This document shows positions 58,819 through 64,000 of a stretch of DNA of 64,000 nucleotides, in pieces. The notes beneath the pieces were generated by a model. It ran no database searches and was not told the DNA's origin. It saw only the letters and a program-made list of their open reading frames with translations. The number at the start of each line of letters is the position of its first letter. The first letter of the stretch is position 1. Both the position numbers and the translations under genes were made by a program. The DNA comes from Mangrovimonas cancribranchiae (GTDB lineage Bacteria > Bacteroidota > Bacteroidia > Flavobacteriales > Flavobacteriaceae). The DNA is taken from the NCBI RefSeq assembly GCF_037126245.1, contig NZ_CP136925.1, positions 612,001 to 676,000 of the forward strand, written 5' to 3'.

Positions 58819-59589
58819 ATGCTTTTAAAAAATATTAAGAATCTTTATGAAGACATTTTTATGTCTTACAATACACCAGCATTAAAAAAGCATATTGAAA
58901 AAATTAAAGAGCTCGATGCATTTTTACCTCATACGTCTACCTTTTTTTGCATTACAAACACACAAGAGTTAGGTTTTGAATATATAAGCAAGAATATGTT
59001 TTCTTGTTTAGCTATTGAACCCGAAAAATTTAAACAAGATGCCATGCATTATTTTTGGAGTAGAATTCACCCAGATGATGTAGAGCATTGGTTAAAGGCA
59101 TTAAACTCACTCATGGATTATACGTTAAATGAAATTGATGAGCAGGAACGTTATAAAATGAGTTATACCTGGAATTACCGATTTAAAAATGGTCATGGTA
59201 AGTATGTAAATATTGTTCAAAATACAACACCTCTTGAGTTTGATGCTTTTATGAAACCAATTATAGGGTTGGCCCATTATACCGTTTTAGATCCTAACAT
59301 AAAATTGGATGTTACGGCTACAGCAAAATATTTAAGCGATAATGGCGAATATGAAACAAGGTATTTTAATTGTTTTAATAAAAAGCTTTTAGATAATGAG
59401 ATAACTAATCGAGAGCGCGATATTGTACGCTTGTTAGTGCTTAATTATTCTAGTAAGGAAATTGCTGAACGTTTAAACATTAGTTCGAATACAGTTGATA
59501 CACACCGTAGAAATATTTTAAAGAAATTAAATATAAACTCTACAGGAGAGTTAATAGGAATGCTAAAAATAAATCAAAATTTACTATAA
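58819..59589 (+). CDS. LuxR-type HTH regulator with PAS-like N-terminal domain
   Basis: 256 residues. The N-terminal about 150 residues resemble a PAS_3 sensor fold (GFEYISKNMFSCLAIEPEKF, then FWSRIHPDDVEHWLKAL, then YTWNYRFKNGHGKYVNIVQ). The C-terminus has the LuxR/FixJ HTH: ITNRERDIVRLLVLNYSSKE, then IAERLNISSNTVDTHRRNIL. No kinase or receiver domain is encoded nearby, so it may bind a small ligand or partner itself. A small palindrome ATCTACTAGAT (58793-58803) lies 15 nt before the ATG. Target genes unknown. Confidence 0.9.
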   Translation: MLLKNIKNLYEDIFMSYNTPALKKHIEKIKELDAFLPHTSTFFCITNTQELGFEYISKNMFSCLAIEPEKFKQDAMHYFWSRIHPDDVEHWLKALNSLMDYTLNEIDEQERYKMSYTWNYRFKNGHGKYVNIVQNTTPLEFDAFMKPIIGLAHYTVLDPNIKLDVTATAKYLSDNGEYETRYFNCFNKKLLDNEITNRERDIVRLLVLNYSSKEIAERLNISSNTVDTHRRNILKKLNINSTGELIGMLKINQNLL

Positions 59590-59590
59590 A

Positions 59591-59609
59591 AATACTCAAA
59601 TTGAGTATT
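59591..59609. repeat. Perfect inverted repeat after the LuxR-type gene
   Basis: AATACTCAAATTGAGTATT: 9-bp arms with one central base, starting just after the stop codon of the LuxR-type regulator. Too few Ts follow for a typical terminator; a DNA-binding site is possible. Confidence 0.5.
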
Positions 59610-59669
59610 GTGTATTAGGTTAATGATGCCGATCTTTGAATTGCTATTATTAATCTAAGGGAATATCAT

Positions 59670-59712
59670 AGAGCGCTTATCGTTATTTAATGTTGAGTGC
59701 TCTTTTTTTTAT
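59670..59712 (+). terminator. Rho-independent terminator of the LuxR-type gene
   Basis: AGAGCGCT (59670-59677) pairs with AGTGCTCT (59696-59703, one G-T) and is followed by eight T residues that run into the murF stop codon on the opposite strand. Confidence 0.65.
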
Positions 59713-60989
59713 AATACATCTAAAGCTCTTTCCAGCGCCATTCCTCTAGAACCTTTAATTAAAATGTACCTGTTTTTTAGCGGCGTTTCTTTTAAGTGAT
59801 TAGCTAAATCTGCGTATGTTTTAAATGCCAACATATTTGCAGATGAAGCTTTAGTTTTTGAAAAGTGTTCTCCTACAACTATAGCTGTTATATCATTTTG
59901 TTTCTCTAAAAAAGATACAATATGTTGATGCTCGTTTAAAGCATTATCTCCAAGCTCAAACATATCACCTAAAATAAGTGTTTTATTTTTATAGTTGAGG
60001 TTTGCAAAGTTCTCAAGAGCAGCCATCATACTTGTAGGATTTGCATTATAAGCATCGAGAAGAACTTGATTAGACGCTGTTTTTATAATTTGCGAACGAT
60101 TATTAGATGGGACATAACTTTCTATAGCTTGTTTTATGGCCGTTTTAGGAACTTTAAAATATTTTCCAACAGCTATTGCTACAGCAATGTTATTAAAGTT
60201 ATACTGTCCAATTAAGTGACTGTTTATGCGTTCAGACATATATTCTAATGCGACAAAAGGCTCTGATGCTATAAAGGTGATTTTAGTATTTTTAGAAGAT
60301 GAACCAAATGAACACGCATTGTTATAGTCGCCAATTTGTTTCGTTTGTGTTTTATCATCTTCATTAAAAAAGATAATCTTGTTATACTTTTTTAAGTGGT
60401 CGTATAATTCCGATTTAGCTTTTACAACACCTTCTAAGCTTCCAAAGCCTTCTAAATGAGCCTTACCAAAATTAGTGATTAAGCCAAAATCGGGTAGCGC
60501 TATGTTACATAAAAAGGCAATTTCTTTATGATGATTAGCGCCCATTTCAACTATAGCAATATCTGTATCGGGTTTTATGTCCAACAACGTTAAAGGAACG
60601 CCAATATGATTGTTCAAATTTCCTTTAGTGGCCGTTACGCTATATTTTTCAGATAATACGGCTTTAATTAACTCCTTGGTTGTGGTTTTGCCATTACTAC
60701 CTGTTAATGCTATAATAGGCGTTTTTAATGTTTGTCTATGATGAGTTGCTAAGTCTTGTAAGCTTTTTAAACAATCTTCTACAAGAATATGGTTATTTGA
60801 TGTTTTAAATTCTTTCTCGTCTATTACTACGTATTTAGCGCCTAATTCTAAAGCTTTGTTGGCAAAAGTATTGCCATTAAAATTGTCACCTTTTAGGGCA
60901 AAAAATAAATCACCTGGGTTAATTTTTCTGGTGTCTGTAGAAACCGCACTACATTCTAAAAATAGTTTATAAAGAGCATTAATTGTCAT
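59709..60989 (-). CDS. murF: UDP-N-acetylmuramoyl-tripeptide--D-alanyl-D-alanine ligase
   Basis: 426 residues. ALTGSNGKTTTKELIKAVL is the ATP P-loop; TKGNLNNHIGVPLTLL and VEMGANHHKEIAFLCNIALP are Mur-ligase core motifs; LLDAYNANPTSMMAALENF and ILGDMFELG are C-terminal conserved blocks. It adds D-Ala-D-Ala to the UDP-MurNAc-tripeptide in the cytosol. It follows gldJ on the same strand but a strong terminator lies between, so it may have its own start (TACATTTA on the minus strand just upstream is a weak candidate). Confidence 0.95.
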   Translation of the reverse strand: MTINALYKLFLECSAVSTDTRKINPGDLFFALKGDNFNGNTFANKALELGAKYVVIDEKEFKTSNNHILVEDCLKSLQDLATHHRQTLKTPIIALTGSNGKTTTKELIKAVLSEKYSVTATKGNLNNHIGVPLTLLDIKPDTDIAIVEMGANHHKEIAFLCNIALPDFGLITNFGKAHLEGFGSLEGVVKAKSELYDHLKKYNKIIFFNEDDKTQTKQIGDYNNACSFGSSSKNTKITFIASEPFVALEYMSERINSHLIGQYNFNNIAVAIAVGKYFKVPKTAIKQAIESYVPSNNRSQIIKTASNQVLLDAYNANPTSMMAALENFANLNYKNKTLILGDMFELGDNALNEHQHIVSFLEKQNDITAIVVGEHFSKTKASSANMLAFKTYADLANHLKETPLKNRYILIKGSRGMALERALDVL

Positions 60990-61002
60990 AAAGTAAATGT
61001 AA

Positions 61003-61032
61003 GAAAAAAGCCCTGATAAAAAATCAGGGCTT
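61003..61032 (-). terminator. Rho-independent terminator of gldJ
   Basis: AAGCCCTGAT (61008-61017) and ATCAGGGCTT (61023-61032) form a 10-bp stem with a 5-nt loop, followed on the minus strand by a T run. Confidence 0.8.
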
Positions 61033-61059
61033 AGCTTTTTTTAAACGTTGAATTATTAC

Positions 61060-62748
61060 TTAATTCTTTGTTTTGTTTCTTCCTTTAGATTTTGATCCTA
61101 CTCTAGACATAGCACATCTAAACCCAATATAATCTGTGGCCATAGTTTGTGGGAAATAACGTCTTTGAGCAGGGTCTAACCAATATTCTCTATCTTTCCA
61201 AGAACCACCTTTATAAACTCTTACTTCGTCGTTAATAAGTGATGTTCTTTTGTTAGACTTATCGTATTCTCTAATCATTTCACCTGTAGAGTCTACATGT
61301 TCTACATTGTGTTTAGGAGAGTTATACATTTTTCTTGTTTGCGAAGCTGTTGTTTTTCTGCCATCATCAAATTCATCGTAGTCTCTGTAGTAACGAGAAG
61401 AACGTTTGTCACCGTCTCTAAAGTTACGGTTATCACTTCTATCAAAGTTTTGTCTTAAGTAAGTTTCGTCTTCATCTACAGGAACTTGAGCGATTTCACC
61501 TGGTAAATCTCTTGCAATAACATCGCCATTAGGAAGTGTATCGTAAACAATTTCATCAACTGTTACAATTTTAACGGTACCATCTTCACTAATAGAGTTT
61601 TTTGTATACACGTTACCACGGTAGTAGTTAAAGTCGTTAAACTCATCGTCTACGATAGGTCTGTAAACATCGGCAACCCATTCGGCTACGTTACCAGCCA
61701 TATCGTAAAGACCAAAGTCGTTAGGCTCGTATTGTTTTACGGCATTGGTTATATCTGCACCATCGTCAGACCAACCTGCAATTCCACCATAATCACCTTT
61801 TCCTTGCTTAAAGTTAGCTAATTGATCACCTCTTACTTTACGTTTACCTGAACGTGTATATTGGCCATCCCATGGATATTTTTTTCTACCTCTATAAATA
61901 TTGTAGTTTCTTAACTCTGTAAGGCCTAAAGCAGCATATTCCCATTCAGCTTCGGTTGGTAGTCTATAATCTGGTGAAATAATACCAGTTTCTCTACCTG
62001 CGTGTACATTAATAGTATCTCCAGAAGCAGTAGTTTGTACTCTTCTTCTAGTATTTTGTGGGCTAATAATACTATCGTTACCTCCGTATGTTTGTGTAGG
62101 CGCATTAATGTAAGTGTCTGTGTTAAATGTTTCGCCAGCTTCAACTGCTATTTTAGCATCTCTAGTAATGTAACCTTCTTCTTCTAGGTATAATTCGTTA
62201 ACACGGTCTGTTCTCCAATTAGCGTATTCAACAGCTTGAATCCAGCTAACACCAACAACTGGATACTCTCCATATGCTGGGTGACGAAGATAATTTTCAG
62301 TCATAACTTCGTTGTAACCTAAACGGTTTCTCCAAACTAAAGTGTCTGGTAAAGCACCAGTGTAAATACCTTTAAAATTTTCTTCTGTAGGTGGGTAAGT
62401 TCTTTTAATCCAATCTAAGTATTCTGTGTACATTTTATTGGTTACCTCTGTTTCATCCATGTAAAAGGATTGTACGTGTTGTTGATTTGGACTATTATTC
62501 CAATCGTGCATAACATCGTCTCCAACTTTACCCATGGTAAAAGTTCCGCCTTCAACAAATACTAATCCTGGAGCTGTTTCTTGCTCTTTAAAATCGGTGT
62601 TGTATTGAAAACCACCATCTCTAGAGTTAATGTCCCAACCAGTTCCTCGTGAGGTGTTTGAACTGGAAGATCTTTTACAACCAACAAGAGATACTGCTAA
62701 AACCGTAGTTAACAATACCTTACATACCATTGCTTTTTTCATATCCAT
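61060..62748 (-). CDS. gldJ: Gliding motility lipoprotein GldJ
   Basis: 562 residues. The lipoprotein signal ends at SLVGCK (lipobox Cys near 24). Most of the mature protein is a formylglycine-generating-enzyme/SUMF1-like domain (FVEGGTFTMGKVGDD, MDETEVTNKMYTEYLDW, PVVGVSWIQAVEYANWRTD, YRLPTEAEWEYAALG, DMAGNVAEWVADVY, and GGSWKDREYWLDPAQRR with GFRCAMS). An Arg/Asp-rich insert lies near 440-490. GldJ is needed for gliding and type IX secretion in Flavobacterium and stabilises GldK. An ATG two codons later would also fit. It is divergent from porU and precedes murF, as in F. johnsoniae. Confidence 0.93.
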   Translation of the reverse strand: MDMKKAMVCKVLLTTVLAVSLVGCKRSSSSNTSRGTGWDINSRDGGFQYNTDFKEQETAPGLVFVEGGTFTMGKVGDDVMHDWNNSPNQQHVQSFYMDETEVTNKMYTEYLDWIKRTYPPTEENFKGIYTGALPDTLVWRNRLGYNEVMTENYLRHPAYGEYPVVGVSWIQAVEYANWRTDRVNELYLEEEGYITRDAKIAVEAGETFNTDTYINAPTQTYGGNDSIISPQNTRRRVQTTASGDTINVHAGRETGIISPDYRLPTEAEWEYAALGLTELRNYNIYRGRKKYPWDGQYTRSGKRKVRGDQLANFKQGKGDYGGIAGWSDDGADITNAVKQYEPNDFGLYDMAGNVAEWVADVYRPIVDDEFNDFNYYRGNVYTKNSISEDGTVKIVTVDEIVYDTLPNGDVIARDLPGEIAQVPVDEDETYLRQNFDRSDNRNFRDGDKRSSRYYRDYDEFDDGRKTTASQTRKMYNSPKHNVEHVDSTGEMIREYDKSNKRTSLINDEVRVYKGGSWKDREYWLDPAQRRYFPQTMATDYIGFRCAMSRVGSKSKGRNKTKN

Positions 62749-62941
62749 ACGTTTAAGTAAGCTTAAAATATTTTTGGTGACGCAATATAATAATTATACC
62801 CAAGATTACAAGCAAAAATTAAAAATTTACATAAAAAAACATGCATTTCATCCTGTAATTTATGCATTACAACGATGATTTTTTGGGTTTAATCATAATT
62901 ATTTGCCGTAGTATAACGCTAAATATTTTATTTTATTATTG

Positions 62942-62949
62942 TAATTTTG
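62942..62949 (+). promoter_or_regulatory. Candidate promoter -7 element for porU (TAATTTTG)
   Basis: TAATTTTG matches TAnnTTTG, 66 nt before the porU ATG. It is followed at once by the palindrome at 62952-62969. Divergent gldJ shows no full match on its side of the 267-bp gap. Confidence 0.45.
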
Positions 62950-62951
62950 AA

Positions 62952-62969
62952 ACGTTTTTTAAAAAACGT
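62952..62969. repeat. Perfect 18-bp palindrome at the predicted porU transcription start
   Basis: ACGTTTTTTAAAAAACGT (62952-62969) begins 2 nt after the -7 candidate. It could be an operator or a 5' mRNA hairpin. Confidence 0.55.
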
Positions 62970-63015
62970 GCTATTAATCAATAATATTGCCATATTATTT
63001 ACGTTATTGCTACCA

Positions 63016-64000
63016 ATGAAAAAGAAATTAATACTTTTTGTTTTTTTAGTTAGTACTTATGTTCATGCGCAACAAAAGCAGTTTGAAATTCAGTGGGATG
63101 GGTATCAAACATTGTTTACTAGTAGTTATAAAGTAGAAGTACCTTTTTTTAATAAAGAGAACTTTAATTACAATGCTATTGATGGGTTACAATTTATAAC
63201 GCAGTGGCAAAGTGGATTTATAAATGAAGCCTCTGTTTCGGTTGATAATGTTACTTATGAAACCATTTCGAGAGCGCAATTAAAAGATGTCGATGTTAGT
63301 ACTATTCCTAATAATTTAAGATTTTCAGCAAAAAATACAGAGGCTCGTGGGGTTTCTGGCGTAGAGTTTAAGTTGTCACCGATAATAAAATTGAATAATA
63401 ATTCTTTTAAGAGAGTAACTTCTTTTACGGTAGATTACAATTTGGGTAGTTATAATAGAAATGCTAGTAACAGGCAAAATATTGATGACTCTGCTTTAAG
63501 TACTGGACAATGGTTTAAGTTTTATATCGATAAAACGGGGGTGTTTAGATTATCGAAAAGTTTTCTGTCAAACTTAGGTGTTAATGTTAACGATATTGAT
63601 CCAAGAACTATAAAACTGTATGGTAATGGCGGTAATATGATTCCTTACTCCAATGCATTACCTCAGTCCTACGATGTTCGTGAAAATGCCATTAGAGTGG
63701 TTGGAGAAAGCGATGGCGTTTTTAATGATAATGACTATATTTTATTTTATGGTCAAGGGCCAAAATCCTGGGATGTTGAAAAAGGCACACACGTAAACTG
63801 TTATACTAATAGAACTTATTACTATATTAATATAAGTCCAGGTTTGGGGAAACGTATTCAGCCTTTTATTCAACCTACAGGAAATGTAGATATGGTAATA
63901 AATACATTTCATGACTATCAATTTCATGAAAGCGATGAGTTTAATTTAGTAAGAGTAGGAAGACGTTGGTTTGGGGACCGTTTTGATATTGAGAATAATA
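63016..64000 (+). CDS. porU: PorU, type IX secretion system C-terminal signal peptidase (N-terminal part, cut by window edge)
   Basis: 328 complete codons from ATG 63016 with no stop to the window end. A signal peptide (KKKLILFVFLVSTYVHAQ) is followed by the N-terminal region typical of PorU (SGVEFKLSPIIKLNNNSF, LSTGQWFKFYIDKTGVFRLS, then IDPRTIKLYGNGGNMIPYSN and DNDYILFYGQGPKSWD). PorU removes the C-terminal secretion domain of T9SS cargo on the cell surface and attaches cargo to A-LPS in Porphyromonas. The catalytic Cys peptidase C25 domain would lie beyond the window. Neighbouring divergent gldJ matches the F. johnsoniae order. Confidence 0.9.
   Translation, partial: MKKKLILFVFLVSTYVHAQQKQFEIQWDGYQTLFTSSYKVEVPFFNKENFNYNAIDGLQFITQWQSGFINEASVSVDNVTYETISRAQLKDVDVSTIPNNLRFSAKNTEARGVSGVEFKLSPIIKLNNNSFKRVTSFTVDYNLGSYNRNASNRQNIDDSALSTGQWFKFYIDKTGVFRLSKSFLSNLGVNVNDIDPRTIKLYGNGGNMIPYSNALPQSYDVRENAIRVVGESDGVFNDNDYILFYGQGPKSWDVEKGTHVNCYTNRTYYYINISPGLGKRIQPFIQPTGNVDMVINTFHDYQFHESDEFNLVRVGRRWFGDRFDIENN

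Noticed and set aside
63742-63927. Minus-strand 61-codon frame opposite porU
   Set aside because: Antisense shadow of the open porU frame, no signal or motif.
1-64000. CRISPR arrays, transposases, integrases or phage genes
   Set aside because: No regularly spaced repeats, terminal inverted repeats with transposase, or phage-type proteins were found in the frames read.

Overview
The window is a low-GC, AT-rich stretch of a Flavobacteriaceae (Bacteroidota) chromosome. This rests on three things. The gene content includes GldJ and PorU of the gliding / type IX secretion machinery, glutamine synthetases II and III together, DUF3078, DUF5606, DUF4197, DUF349 and OstA-like proteins. Many genes carry the Bacteroidota promoter element TAnnTTTG. 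Convincing Shine-Dalgarno sequences were not noticed at the starts inspected. Na+/H+ antiport (NhaD), a betaine-type BCCT transporter and a class II ribonucleotide reductase would suit a marine relative, but the genus cannot be fixed from the sequence alone. Almost all of the window is ordinary chromosomal backbone. I see no prophage, insertion sequence, CRISPR array, rRNA operon or defence island.

Layout: 1-5.8 kb is a surface-glycan block (four glycosyltransferases and a lipopolysaccharide-kinase-like protein on alternating strands, three tail-to-tail gene pairs overlapping by 4-12 bp) ending in dapD. 5.9-8.3 kb is the plus-strand run ruvX/yqgF, def, DUF5606, mazG. 8.5-24.7 kb is a long minus-strand block: blaI/blaR1-like pair, relA/spoT, fur-family regulator, purA, OstA-like, class III aminotransferase, TPR protein, two tandem DUF368 undecaprenyl-phosphate transporter candidates, aroE and a five-repeat DUF349 protein. 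24.9-41.3 kb has a Ca2+/Na+ exchanger, divergent GSII and GSIII glutamine synthetases, purM, DUF3078, class II nrdJ, prfA, pyrF, a BtuF-like binding protein, small ORFs, a DUF4197 lipoprotein and a thioredoxin-fold exported protein. 41.3-51.4 kb has an OmpA protein with a repeat-rich N-terminal part, fused acyl-CoA mutase icmF, an osmoprotectant operon (porin, BCCT, Usp) behind a long leader, and an acyl-CoA dehydrogenase. 51.5-58.7 kb has anmK, then a co-directional run gdh, nhaD, exbB, exbD, tonB-like, folC and two tRNA-Val genes. 58.8-64 kb has a LuxR-type regulator, murF, gldJ and the start of porU.

How they fit: envelope construction recurs (lipid carrier recycling by DUF368, murF, dapD, anmK, LPS glycosyltransferases, OstA, GldJ/PorU). 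Nitrogen metabolism is represented by GSII, GSIII and a Glu/Leu/Phe/Val dehydrogenase. Cobalamin use is represented by NrdJ, IcmF and a BtuF-like protein.

The least explained signals are: a BlaR1-like gene whose C-terminal domain lies in another frame; overlapping dyads in the blaI promoter; a 12-bp inverted repeat around a candidate promoter for a possible small RNA at 8.4-8.54 kb; a terminator squeezed between two tandem tRNA-Val isoacceptors; a structured leader of about 190 nt in front of the osmoprotectant operon; and a perfect palindrome at the predicted porU transcription start. I found no clear new multi-gene system. All promoter, terminator and small-RNA calls are by-eye pattern matches.
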